Positions 24,173 through 32,047 of a DNA stretch of 32,820 bases are shown here, one piece after another. The translations under genes were made by a program, and so were the position numbers. The stretch comes from Acidimicrobiaceae bacterium. Lineage in GTDB: Bacteria; Actinomycetota; Acidimicrobiia; Acidimicrobiales; RAAP-2. Position 1 is the stretch's first letter. Each line of letters starts with the position of its first letter. The stretch lies in contig PKXJ01000035.1 of assembly GCA_003132305.1 (NCBI GenBank), forward strand, positions 170,974 through 203,793, in the 5' to 3' direction. The notes below the pieces were generated by a model. That model was not told the origin of the DNA. It saw only the letters and a program-made list of their open reading frames with translations, and searched no databases.

Positions 24173-25927
24173 CTAGTTGGTGTTCGCCGCCGAGAGGACG
24201 TCGATGACGACCTCGTTCTTGGATACGCGTCGCGGCGGTGTACGACCACCGCGAAGCCACGACGTGAGGGCCGCGAACAAACAGACAATGGTCGCGAAGG
24301 CGAGGGCCGGGTGCAGTCCCGCGACGAAGGCCTTTTGAATGATCCGGGGAAAGAACGTTCGACCGATCACCGTGGCGCGCGCGCCCGGAGCCAGCGACGC
24401 CAGCACGTGGTGTCCGAGCAAGTGGACCATCGGGTTGTAGCCGAGAAAGGACGCGAAGAGCGTCGTCACCGGCGGCAGCGTGGAAATGTGTTGGGCGGTA
24501 GCAGCAGCGACGCCCTGGTTGGTGAGACCCACGAAGAGCGCGTGCGGCAGCGTGCGCGAGAGTCCGATGATCATCAAGGTGAAGAAGATGCCAATGGAGA
24601 TCACCTGGCCGGAGTTCTGAAACGTCGAGTTCATGCCCGATCCCACACCGCGATGCTCGGCCGGCAAGGAGTTCATCACGCTCGCGCGATTCGGTGCGGA
24701 GAACGCGCCCATCGAGAGACCGTTCAAGAACAACAACGCCCCAAAGACCGGGTACGAGAAGTTCGCGGGCAGGAACTGCAATAACAAGAATGACGCCGCG
24801 GCGCCGAGCATGCCGCCCACGGTAAAGGGGCGCGATCCGTAACGGTCCGAGAGAAAGCCGCACAGCGGACCCGCGATCAAGAAGCCCCCGGTGAGCGGCA
24901 AGAGCGCGATGCCGGCCCACAGGGGAGTGTTCGAGAAGTTGTAGCCGTGCAGCGGCAACCAGATTCCCTGGAGCCAGATCACCATTGTGAACATGAGTCC
25001 GCCACGTCCCACGGCCGCGAGCAGGGTAGAGATACTCCCGGCCGAGAAGGCGCGAATCCGAAAGAGACTGAGTCGAAACATCGGATCGTCAGAGTGTTTC
25101 TCAATGCGCGCGAAGAGCACGAGCCCGAGGACGCCGAGGAGCAAAGAGCCCAGCACGAGCGGACTCGTCCAGCCCATGACGTGGCCGCCGTAGGGCTGAA
25201 TGCCGTAGGTGATGCCAACCATCAAGGCGACGAGCCCGACGGCGAACGAGAGATTGCCACTCCAGTCGACGTGGTGGTCGCGCTTGGTGGGCACCTCTCT
25301 CAGTTTCAGGTAGGCCCAGATCGTGCCAAAGAGCCCAATGGGCACCGAGATGATAAAGATCAACCGCCACTGGATGGGACCGAGGAGTCCACCCAACACG
25401 AGGCCGATGAACATCCCCGAAATGCCGGCGATCTGATTGATGCCCACGGCCATGCCGCGTTGATGCTCGGGAAAGGCGTCGGTCAAAATAGCCGTCGAGT
25501 TCGCGATCAAAAAGGCCGCACCGACGCCCTGGAAGAGGCGCATGATAACGAGCCAGAGTGCGGCCGAGGTTCCCGACATCCAGGTGATGGAGAGTAGAAG
25601 AGAGAAGAACGTGTAGATCACGAAGCCCAAGTTGTACATGCGCACGCGCCCGAGCATGTCGCCTAGGCGCCCGAGACTTACCACCAATACGGAGGTCACG
25701 ATCATGAAGCCGAGGATCATCCAGAGCAGATAGAACGTGTTGCCGGGCTGGAGGGGATTGATGTGGATGCCCTTGAAGATGTCCGGCAGGGCGATCAACA
25801 CGATGGACGTGTCGATGGTGGCCATCAATACGCCGAGCGTCGTGTTGGAGAGCACTAACCACTTGTAGCGATCAGAGTCGGGTCGAGGGAGGTCGCTCTG
25901 ACGGACTCCCGTCGTCGCGACGCTCAC
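24173..25927 (-). CDS. MFS exporter, DHA2 family (14 helices)
   Basis: Major facilitator protein of 584 aa with about 14 hydrophobic segments, the size of DHA2 drug:proton antiporters. The first helix has LMATIDTSIVLIALP (family motif D1), the loop 2-3 motif A is in GRLGDMLGRVRMYNLG, and motif C lies in NQIAGISGMFIGLVLGG. A long loop of about 50 residues sits before the last helices. Exporters of this group remove drugs or toxic metabolites; the cargo here is unknown. The GTG at 25927 overlaps the upstream DUF6295 stop as GTGA. It is the third gene of a unit headed by the dienelactone-hydrolase-like enzyme, so it may export a substrate or product of that enzyme. Confidence 0.9.
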   Translation of the reverse strand: MSVATTGVRQSDLPRPDSDRYKWLVLSNTTLGVLMATIDTSIVLIALPDIFKGIHINPLQPGNTFYLLWMILGFMIVTSVLVVSLGRLGDMLGRVRMYNLGFVIYTFFSLLLSITWMSGTSAALWLVIMRLFQGVGAAFLIANSTAILTDAFPEHQRGMAVGINQIAGISGMFIGLVLGGLLGPIQWRLIFIISVPIGLFGTIWAYLKLREVPTKRDHHVDWSGNLSFAVGLVALMVGITYGIQPYGGHVMGWTSPLVLGSLLLGVLGLVLFARIEKHSDDPMFRLSLFRIRAFSAGSISTLLAAVGRGGLMFTMVIWLQGIWLPLHGYNFSNTPLWAGIALLPLTGGFLIAGPLCGFLSDRYGSRPFTVGGMLGAAASFLLLQFLPANFSYPVFGALLFLNGLSMGAFSAPNRASVMNSLPAEHRGVGSGMNSTFQNSGQVISIGIFFTLMIIGLSRTLPHALFVGLTNQGVAAATAQHISTLPPVTTLFASFLGYNPMVHLLGHHVLASLAPGARATVIGRTFFPRIIQKAFVAGLHPALAFATIVCLFAALTSWLRGGRTPPRRVSKNEVVIDVLSAANTN

Positions 25928-26199
25928 GGCGTTGGTTCGCTCAGCAGTCCGCTAGGAACAGTGTCGAGGGTGTGGAGAATCGCGGTCGCCAGGTGGCGCG
26001 CGCTCTCGGGACTGAGTTCGAGGGCGACGCGAGCCGACGGTCCCTTCTCGGGATTCATGACGTCAATCATGAGCGCGTGCCCGGCGCCGTAGTGCACCGG
26101 GTGATCGAAGTAGACCGTGGCGTCGGTGACCTTCGTCCAACCGCTCGGCGTCTTCGCGCTGCCCTCGACTGTTAGTTTTTCAGTTTGGTAGGTACACAT
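25924..26199 (-). CDS. DUF6295-family small protein
   Basis: A 91-aa protein with the conserved pattern I recall for DUF6295: MCTYQTEKLTVEGSAK at the start, GWTKVTDATVYFDHPVHYG in the middle, and MNPEKGPSARVALELSPESA near the end. No biochemical function is known to me. There is no signal peptide or membrane helix, so it is cytosolic. AAGGAG lies six bases before the ATG. It sits nine bases after the hydrolase stop and overlaps the MFS start by four bases, a firm operon position that suggests a role in the same response. Confidence 0.75.
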   Translation of the reverse strand: MCTYQTEKLTVEGSAKTPSGWTKVTDATVYFDHPVHYGAGHALMIDVMNPEKGPSARVALELSPESARHLATAILHTLDTVPSGLLSEPTP

Positions 26200-26208
26200 T
26201 CAAGCTCC

Positions 26209-26949
26209 TTAGTCAATCGTGCGAGCGAGGAAGGTGAAGATGTCGTGCCAACCTTCCTTCGCCGCCTCCGGGCGGTAACTCGGTCGGTCCACCGCGAAGA
26301 ACGCGTGGCCCGCGCCGTCGAAGGTGCGAAACGTGAACTCCTTGCCGGCGGCGGTGAGCGCCTCGGCGAGCGTTGCGATCTGCTCGGGCGAAGGGTTCTG
26401 GTCGTCGGCGCCGAAGAGTCCGAGCAACGGCCCCGAGAGGTTCCCGGCTTCGTTGATGACGGCCTTGAAGTTGAGGGGCATTTCGGCTGGGGTGTCGATC
26501 GTGATGAACGCGCCGTAACAGACGATGACGGCGTCGAGGGGGAGGCGACAGCCCGCCAAGAACGACTGGCGTCCACCTGAGCAGTATCCAATGGAGGCGA
26601 CTTTGCCGTTCGACGTGGGTAGTGACTTCAGGTGCGCCATTGCTCCCGCCACGTCACCGACGAGGCGGTCGTCGGGCACGCCGCCCTGGCTGCGCGCGGT
26701 CGCCGCCGCGTCGTCGCTGCTCGCGCCGGGCGCCTCACGGTGATAGAGGTTCGGCATCAACGCGGCGTACCCGTTCGCCGCGAACCTACGCGCGATTTCC
26801 TTGGTGGATTCGTCGTAACCGGGTAGGTGGTGAATGACGACGATCGAACCGTGATGCTCGACGTCGGTGGGGACTGCAAAGTAAGCTTCGATCTCGTCAC
26901 TCTCGTGGCCCGTAATGGTGATGGTGTCGGCTCGCAGATTGTGTGTCAT
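26209..26949 (-). CDS. Dienelactone hydrolase-family protein
   Basis: Alpha/beta hydrolase of 246 aa with a Cys nucleophile: Cys123 in SIGYCSGGRQS, Asp182 in LFGADDQNPS and His215 in GAGHAFF form the DLH triad. Where classical dienelactone hydrolases have QEIFG with a catalytic-site Glu, this one has VIHHLPGYDEST, so it belongs to a side branch and its substrate should not be assumed to be a dienelactone. It has no signal peptide. The ATG at 26949 heads a three-gene unit (hydrolase, DUF6295, MFS) divergent from a MarR gene, with a perfect palindrome in the 107-bp gap, so MarR control of this unit is a reasonable inference. Confidence 0.88.
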   Translation of the reverse strand: MTHNLRADTITITGHESDEIEAYFAVPTDVEHHGSIVVIHHLPGYDESTKEIARRFAANGYAALMPNLYHREAPGASSDDAAATARSQGGVPDDRLVGDVAGAMAHLKSLPTSNGKVASIGYCSGGRQSFLAGCRLPLDAVIVCYGAFITIDTPAEMPLNFKAVINEAGNLSGPLLGLFGADDQNPSPEQIATLAEALTAAGKEFTFRTFDGAGHAFFAVDRPSYRPEAAKEGWHDIFTFLARTID

Positions 26950-27020
26950 GTTCGTCCTTTGGCTGGGCTCGTTCGCCCGACTTTACGTCGACTAGTGAGG
27001 ATGAGATGCTCTGGAAGAAT

Positions 27021-27039
27021 TAGTTACTTAAAGTAACTA
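27021..27039. promoter_or_regulatory. Candidate MarR operator, perfect 19-bp palindrome
   Basis: TAGTTACTT-A-AAGTAACTA in the divergent gap between the dienelactone-hydrolase operon and marR. Arms of nine bases around a single central base fit a MarR dimer site. It lies just upstream of the marR -10 and so could control both directions. Confidence 0.65.
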
Positions 27040-27044
27040 CATGA

Positions 27045-27050
27045 TAGATT
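27045..27050 (+). promoter_or_regulatory. Candidate -10 of a leaderless marR transcript
   Basis: TAGATT ends six bases before the GTG start at 27057, which places the expected transcription start on the start codon. There is no ribosome-binding site upstream of that GTG, consistent with leaderless translation. No clear -35 is seen; the palindrome occupies that region. Confidence 0.42.
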
Positions 27051-27056
27051 ACCACA

Positions 27057-27533
27057 GTGACCAAGGCGATGAAAGAGCCAGCGAGCGACACCACCCTTGA
27101 GCGCGAGTGGGGACGGCTTCGACGAAGTCAGCTCATGCAGCTCGTGCGTGCGGGAAGCGAACCAGGCCTCAGTCCCTTGGCCATTGAGTTGTTGCGAGCC
27201 GTTGTGGAAGCCGGAGAGATTCGCGCCTCCGACTTAGCCAACCAACTCTTTGTCACGAAGACTTCAATTAGTCGCCACGTGAACGAGATGTTGAGCGAAC
27301 GGCTTCTGACCCAGCGTCCGGATTCCTCGGACGGACGCGCGACCTTGCTCGGCGTCTCGTTGACCGGAAGAAGGGCCTTGGAAAAGCGAGAGGCCCGGCG
27401 CTCTACGGTGTTGCGCGAACTCTGCGAAGGGTGGCCCGAAGGTGACGTCACGATCCTCACCACGCTCTTCCAACGACTAAATGACGGCATTCAAGAGCGG
27501 CGCCTCCGCGAACGACAACGCGCGAAAGAGTGA
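27057..27533 (+). CDS. MarR-family transcriptional regulator
   Basis: A 158-aa MarR-type regulator. The winged helix spans about residues 38-100: LSPLAIELLRAVVEAGEI, RASDLANQLFVTKTSISRHV (recognition helix), then the wing LLTQRPDSSDGRATLLGVSLT with the DxR motif. Flanking helices would form the dimer. Members usually repress an adjacent efflux or detoxification gene and release DNA on binding a phenolic or similar ligand, or on Cys oxidation; the single Cys near the C-terminal end (LRELCEGWPEG) makes a redox switch possible but unproven. The GTG at 27057 is chosen because of the leaderless promoter geometry; an ATG at 27069 is an alternative. It is divergent from the hydrolase operon and convergent with a second MFS gene. 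Confidence 0.88.
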   Translation: MTKAMKEPASDTTLEREWGRLRRSQLMQLVRAGSEPGLSPLAIELLRAVVEAGEIRASDLANQLFVTKTSISRHVNEMLSERLLTQRPDSSDGRATLLGVSLTGRRALEKREARRSTVLRELCEGWPEGDVTILTTLFQRLNDGIQERRLRERQRAKE

Positions 27534-27553
27534 GTCGCACGACGACGAGTGCG

Positions 27554-29170
27554 TCACTCCTCGGCGTCGACCATGGACTTTCTCTCGGCGGTACCCGTGA
27601 AGTAGGCAATCCCTCCCGAGACGAGGAGCAAAAGTCCCGACGTCGAGAGGGCGATGTTCAACCCGTGCGTGAAGGCGCCGAACGCGGCGTTGACCACTTT
27701 CTTGATGATGGCCCGTATGGCGGCATTGCTCTCACCGCTTATCTTCGCGGCCTTCGAGTTGACGTCGCCCGTGATGACGGCGGTGATGATCTCCTGGCGG
27801 AACGCGGGGGGGATACCGATTTGAATGAGTCGATGGGTCAGGTTCACGGTCAGTTGGCCGTTCACGATGGAGCCCAGGATCGCGACGCCCGTCACAGCGC
27901 CGAGCTCTCGACTGGTGTTGATCGTCGATGCAGCCATGCCGGAGTTAGCGGCGGGAATGCTGAGGAGGGCGGTGGCGTTGATGGGCACGACGATGATGCC
28001 AAAGCCCACGCCGGCGATTCCCATGGCGAAGCCGATCGTGCCGAGTCCGGCGGTAGGACTGATGACCGCGTCGGTGAGCAGCACACCGACGCCCGCGAGT
28101 AGACAGCCCACGGTCATGGGCACGCGCGAGCCGACGCGGCCGACCCAGCGTCCGGTGAAGAGCGAGGCGAGGACCATACCCGCGAGCAACGGCAAGAAGT
28201 CGAGCGCGAGGGTGTAGGGACCGACCGATGCGACGACCTCGAGGTAGAGCGCCACGAAGAAGAAGATGGAGAAGATCGCGAAGTAGCTCGTAAAGGCGAT
28301 GGTCGTCGAGCCGGCGAAGGCCCGATTGCGCACCCACTTGACGTTCAACATCGGGTACTTCGTCCTCGATTCGACGATGAAGTAGATAATGAAACTAAGT
28401 CCCGCGATGGAGTAGAGCGTGAGGACGCCACTCGAGTGATACCCCCACGCCTCGCCAGCGATGGTGGCGAACGTGGCGAAGCCGAGTGCTACCGTCGCGA
28501 GCACGAAGCCGTAACCGTCGATGCGTCGACGGACCTCGTTCACGCTCTCGGGTAGCGCGATGGCCGCGACGAAGAGAACGATCACGCCAAAGATGAAGTT
28601 GAACCAGAAGACCGCGCGCCACGACCACAGTCCGACGAGCACGCCACCAATTACCGGTCCCAGGGCGAGCGCGAGACCACTGACCGCGGCCCACGCACCG
28701 AGCGCTCGAGCGCGCGCCTTCTTGTCGGGGTAGATGTGACGAATCATCGAGAGCGTGCTGGGCTCTGATCCAGCGGCGCCAACCCCCATGACGACTCGCC
28801 CGATGATGAGTGAAGTGGGCGACCAAGCGAACGCGCAGACGAGCGATCCGCCACAGAAGACGACGACGCCAATCAACATCACCTTTTTGCGGCCGAAGTT
28901 GTCGCCGAGCGAACCACAGATCAGCATGAGGCTGGCGAAGGCCAGCGCGTAGCCGCCGACCACCCACTGGAGTTGCGTCACGCCCGCGTGCAGTTTGGCC
29001 TGCACGCTCGTGAGAACGGCGCTGGCGATGGTGTTGTCGAGGAACGTGAGGAACAGAATTGCCAGGAGCGAAGCGAAGCTGAAGTGGGCCTTTAGATGGT
29101 CAGCAAAGGTGGTGCGTCGCTCTTGGAGTGTGCGCGAACCGAGTGACGGGGAGCCGTTGTGCTCGTACAT
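27554..29170 (-). CDS. MFS exporter, DHA2 family (EmrB-like, 14 helices)
   Basis: Major facilitator protein of 538 aa with about 14 hydrophobic segments after a polar N-terminus of about 28 residues. Features are LFLTFLDNTIASAVLTSVQ (motif D1), LICGSLGDNFGRKKVMLIG (motif A), GRVVMGVGAAGSEPSTLSM, and motif C in VSGLALALGPVIGGVLVG. It differs clearly in sequence from the MFS protein at 24.2 kb, so the pair is not a recent duplication. Likely a proton-driven exporter of hydrophobic compounds. GGGG lies three bases before the ATG at 29170. It is convergent with marR (20-bp gap). Confidence 0.9.
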   Translation of the reverse strand: MYEHNGSPSLGSRTLQERRTTFADHLKAHFSFASLLAILFLTFLDNTIASAVLTSVQAKLHAGVTQLQWVVGGYALAFASLMLICGSLGDNFGRKKVMLIGVVVFCGGSLVCAFAWSPTSLIIGRVVMGVGAAGSEPSTLSMIRHIYPDKKARARALGAWAAVSGLALALGPVIGGVLVGLWSWRAVFWFNFIFGVIVLFVAAIALPESVNEVRRRIDGYGFVLATVALGFATFATIAGEAWGYHSSGVLTLYSIAGLSFIIYFIVESRTKYPMLNVKWVRNRAFAGSTTIAFTSYFAIFSIFFFVALYLEVVASVGPYTLALDFLPLLAGMVLASLFTGRWVGRVGSRVPMTVGCLLAGVGVLLTDAVISPTAGLGTIGFAMGIAGVGFGIIVVPINATALLSIPAANSGMAASTINTSRELGAVTGVAILGSIVNGQLTVNLTHRLIQIGIPPAFRQEIITAVITGDVNSKAAKISGESNAAIRAIIKKVVNAAFGAFTHGLNIALSTSGLLLLVSGGIAYFTGTAERKSMVDAEE

Positions 29171-29329
29171 GTGCCCCTTTCAATTCACGAGGTCGCCGGG
29201 GCGAGAATCGACAACCTTAACCGCTCTCACTGCCAATAACATGCTGCCGGTCGACGCGAAGTTCTCCGACGCGATGGTTCGCATTTCGCGCACTCGGGCG
29301 AGGCGATCATCCACGTGATTGACGTCAAC

Positions 29330-29791
29330 CTATTTCTTCGCTGGTGCCTTAAAGATGATGGGTTTGACGGCGGTGTCGCCACCCGTCGCGTTGCCGGCAC
29401 TCACGGCGCAGTCCTTCAGATTGGCCTTGGTGGTGCCGCACTTGCCCGAACTCTTGCCCGTGCCCACTATCCCCGTCACGACTTTGAACGTCGTCCTCGG
29501 TAGCAGGCCCGTGGTCGTAATCGTCGCGTACGGCGGAATGCCACTCACTTTGCAACCCGACTGGCCCTTGGCCTTGACGAGGCACTCGACGATGTACACC
29601 GTATCGCCGGCTTTGAAGCCGCTTCCAGAAACGTGGACGGTTTCGCCGTTGCGCAGATTCGTCGACGGCGTCACCACCAACTTTGGTCCCGACGCGCCCG
29701 ACGCGCTGGTAACACTCACGAGGCCACTGGAGAGTCCCGTAATACCTATGACCGCGATACTTAGTGCGACGCGAAGTCCTCTAGTCGACAT
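29330..29791 (-). CDS. Secreted neocarzinostatin-family protein
   Basis: A 153-aa exported protein: signal peptide (about 1-33, hydrophobic VALSIAVIGITGL, then Ser/Ala), then an Ig-like domain matching the neocarzinostatin apoprotein family. The pattern is VVTPSTNLRNGETVHVSGSGF, then YIVECL with Cys70 and Cys80 (first disulfide), and Cys118/Cys128 (second disulfide) in SSGKCGTTKANLKDCAVSAG, the order and spacing seen in neocarzinostatin. A Lys-rich tail (FKAPAKK) follows. True apoproteins carry enediyne chromophores, but no enediyne gene is present here and this domain is common in secreted actinobacterial proteins, so the role is unknown. GGAGGAAG precedes the ATG. Confidence 0.78.
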   Translation of the reverse strand: MSTRGLRVALSIAVIGITGLSSGLVSVTSASGASGPKLVVTPSTNLRNGETVHVSGSGFKAGDTVYIVECLVKAKGQSGCKVSGIPPYATITTTGLLPRTTFKVVTGIVGTGKSSGKCGTTKANLKDCAVSAGNATGGDTAVKPIIFKAPAKK

Positions 29792-30086
29792 CGTTCTTCC
29801 TCCCTGATTGCCCTAGTCCATCGAGGCCTTCTCGTTATCGCCACTCCCAAGACGCAGCGAAAGCTTTGAGAGGACCGTCGAATGAACTTGGTTCTCATAG
29901 TAGTCAGAGGATCCACAAACCGTTCAGCATGGAAATTGAGAAGTGAACATTATTTGCGGGAGACACGTATTGAGATGAACTGATGAAAAAGATAACGTTG
30001 ATTCACTCGTTAGGTCGTGAGTGTCGAATTTCTAAACAACTTCCCAAACGAGTCCGCGCGAATACTCTCGCGCGAAGTGGCTCTCT
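29792..30086. other. Relatively AT-rich intergenic spacer
   Basis: A stretch of 295 bases between the start of the neocarzinostatin-like gene and the end of the response-regulator gene, visibly richer in A and T than the surroundings. It must hold the promoter of the neocarzinostatin-like gene. A short plus-strand frame beginning ATGAAAAAG at 29983 runs on as an antisense frame of the regulator gene and is not supported. I see no RNA gene or repeat. The spacer at 30537-30778 is similar and also yielded nothing firm. Confidence 0.4.
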
Positions 30087-30536
30087 TCAGCGCTGGGGCG
30101 TCGTACGCCACTCTTTGAGGAGGCTCGTGAACTCGTCGGAGCGGATGAGATCATCGTGGGCGGCCGATCGTACGGCGTTGATAATGTCACGAATAGAGCG
30201 GTCTCGTCCGAGATATCGTACGCAGCCGGCCCCAATGGCCTGCGCGCGCACCTCGTGGTCGACGCTCCCCGAAAGCATCACGACGCGAGTGTCGGGAAAC
30301 TCCTCGAGAATTTTTTTGACGACGTCGACGCCGTCGCCGTCGGGCAGTCGAAAGTTCACGAGCACGACGTCCGGTCGATCACGTCGAACGAGATCGAGCG
30401 CGTCGGCTACGTTTCCCGCGATGTCGACGAGTTCGAGGTCACTCTCTTTCGAGATTGAAAGAGCCAGCATCTCAGAGACAATGATGTGGTCATCGACAAC
30501 GGCGACTCTTATGGGAGCAGCCGACAAGTTACTCAT
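30087..30536 (-). CDS. Single-domain response regulator with atypical (Asp to Asn) receiver
   Basis: A 149-aa NarL-like receiver domain with no output domain. The acidic pair Asp15/Asp16 (VAVVDDHIIV) is present, but the phosphoacceptor position is Asn61 (VVLVNFRLPDGDG, where the family has LLDLRLPDGDG), and the conserved Lys is Arg (YLGRDRS for YLLKDxS). The switch Ser is kept (VMLSGSV). The LuxR-type helix-turn-helix normally following is replaced by a short tail ending KEWRTTPQR. It cannot be phosphorylated in the usual way and probably acts through protein contact or ligand binding. No histidine kinase gene is in the window. The codon at position 61 is AAC on direct reading, so the change is not a misreading of the frame. 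Confidence 0.85.
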   Translation of the reverse strand: MSNLSAAPIRVAVVDDHIIVSEMLALSISKESDLELVDIAGNVADALDLVRRDRPDVVLVNFRLPDGDGVDVVKKILEEFPDTRVVMLSGSVDHEVRAQAIGAGCVRYLGRDRSIRDIINAVRSAAHDDLIRSDEFTSLLKEWRTTPQR

Positions 30537-30778
30537 ACACCAAGGCTAGTTATCGCTTTTTGGGAAGCTCCTGAGAATCGAGCGCATTCATTAGAGCACT
30601 TTCACGACTTTTTATTTGTCACCCCACGTTCCGTCAATACACAAAAGGACGTCGCTCGATCTGTTCGTAATCCTCGACGTGGCGAGTTGTTAAAGAATTG
30701 TTTATGCAAGCGCGTTCTTGGCGTACCGGTGACACGCAAAACGAGAAGTGTGGCAATTTCGTGACGACAAAGCGGGGG

Positions 30779-30961
30779 TTACGACCTCGGGGAGTCGAGT
30801 TCTTCGTCGTCGTTCACGGGTTCGTTGTCGCGGTTGTCACCCTGGGGGCACCCTGGGCGATGAGAGTCGTCGAGGACGGCACCGCACTCTTCACAGAGGA
30901 GGTGGGCGTAACAGGCGCTCTCACCGCCGAGGACTTCTTCTATCTCTGGACGCTTCTCCAT
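30779..30961 (-). CDS. Small Cys/His-rich protein, possible zinc ribbon
   Basis: A 60-aa protein with a compact cluster ACYAHLLCEECGAVLDDSHRPGC: a lone Cys, a CxxC pair and a final Cys, with two His residues, suggesting a small metal site. The C-terminal third is acidic and probably disordered. The ATG at 30961 is preceded by GAGG at five bases; a GTG two codons upstream is possible. It starts 30 bases downstream of korB on the same strand, so it is likely the last gene of that operon, perhaps an accessory or regulator of the ferredoxin oxidoreductase. I do not know a named family. Confidence 0.6.
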   Translation of the reverse strand: MEKRPEIEEVLGGESACYAHLLCEECGAVLDDSHRPGCPQGDNRDNEPVNDDEELDSPRS

Positions 30962-30991
30962 GCTCACCTCAGCACCGACCCTAGGGCGAAA

Positions 30992-32047
30992 CTAGCGAAA
31001 GTCCTCTTGTAACTTCGCCAACTCGTCGGCCCCCGGGCAGAGATTCGAATAGGGGACACCATTGAGTCCGGTTTCGGGCGTGTGGTTTAGTTCGTGCATC
31101 TCCGGACCCGACTCGTTGAGGTAGAGCAGCCCCGTCGCGATTTCGCCGCGACTTTGACGATCGCGAATGTACTCCTCCACGTTCTGCCGATCTGCGGGGT
31201 CGTAACCTTCCGGGACGGAACGAAAGCGCAACACGCTGCCGTCGTGCATCGTGACGGCCTTGGCGCCGTCGCTCGGAATTTTTTCGCGAATGGGCACTTG
31301 GATGGGCACGAAGTCCGTTTGGACTTCCTTCACCTCGTGCTCACGAAAAAACTTGTAACTCTTGGTCGAACTCTCGTGATCGTTAAACGTCACGCACGGT
31401 GAGATCACGTCGATCATCGCGAAGCCGCGGTGCGCGACGGCGGCCTTCAAGATTGGAATCAACTGCTCCTTGTCGCCCGAGAAACTGCGCGCGAGAAACG
31501 TCGCGCCCAGGGTCAGGCCCAACATGATGGGATCGATTGGCGCGAGCAGGTTCGCCTCACCCTTCTTCGGACTCGAACCAATGTCCGCCGACGCCGAGAG
31601 CTGGCCCTTCGTGAGACCGTAGACGCCGTTGTTCTCAATGACGTAGACCATGTTGACGTTGCGGCGCATGGCGTGCATGAGGTGACCGAGGCCAATTGAG
31701 AGCGAGTCCCCGTCACCCGATATCCCGATGTAGGTAAGTTCGCGATTCGCGGCGTTGGCGCCGGTGGCGATGGTGGCCATGCGCCCGTGCGCGCTGTTGA
31801 AACCGTGCGCTCCTCGAACGAAGTAGGTCGGCGTCTTGGAAGAACAACCAATCCCGCTCAACTTCGCGATCCGATTCGGTGGCGTCGAGAGTTCGAAGAA
31901 GGCGTGGCTGATGGCGGCCGTCACTGAGTCGTGACCGCAGCCCGCGCAGAGCGTCGACATCGCACCCTCGTAGTCGCGCACGGTGAGGCCGAGTTCATTC
32001 TTCGGCAGCGGGTTCAGGGGAATGAAGGGTTTGAGAATTGAAGGCAT
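30992..32047 (-). CDS. korB: 2-oxoacid:ferredoxin oxidoreductase beta subunit (KorB-like)
   Basis: Beta subunit, 351 aa, of a two-subunit CoA-dependent 2-oxoacid:ferredoxin oxidoreductase, most likely 2-oxoglutarate. The Cys motif CAGCGHD (Cys34, Cys37) and Cys68 (GIGCSSKTP) are [4Fe-4S] ligands typical of this subunit, together with a later Cys in ISPCVTFND. The TPP motif is GISGDGDSLSIGLGHLMHA (from 109), closing at VIENNGVYGLTKGQ. It makes acyl-CoA plus reduced ferredoxin from a 2-oxoacid. The ATG overlaps the alpha-subunit stop by one base (TAATG). Many actinobacteria use this KorAB enzyme in the TCA cycle. Confidence 0.93.
   Translation of the reverse strand: MPSILKPFIPLNPLPKNELGLTVRDYEGAMSTLCAGCGHDSVTAAISHAFFELSTPPNRIAKLSGIGCSSKTPTYFVRGAHGFNSAHGRMATIATGANAANRELTYIGISGDGDSLSIGLGHLMHAMRRNVNMVYVIENNGVYGLTKGQLSASADIGSSPKKGEANLLAPIDPIMLGLTLGATFLARSFSGDKEQLIPILKAAVAHRGFAMIDVISPCVTFNDHESSTKSYKFFREHEVKEVQTDFVPIQVPIREKIPSDGAKAVTMHDGSVLRFRSVPEGYDPADRQNVEEYIRDRQSRGEIATGLLYLNESGPEMHELNHTPETGLNGVPYSNLCPGADELAKLQEDFR

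Noticed and set aside
24173-29170. Tandem duplication of MFS exporters
   Set aside because: The two 14-helix proteins differ through most of their length; similarity is limited to general family motifs.
29330-29791. Enediyne self-resistance apoprotein
   Set aside because: The fold matches, but no polyketide synthase or other enediyne genes are in the window, and the fold is widespread in secreted proteins.
29983-30549. Plus-strand frame of 188 codons starting MKKITLIHSLG
   Set aside because: Mostly antisense to the response-regulator gene, Arg/Ser-rich, and without known motifs.
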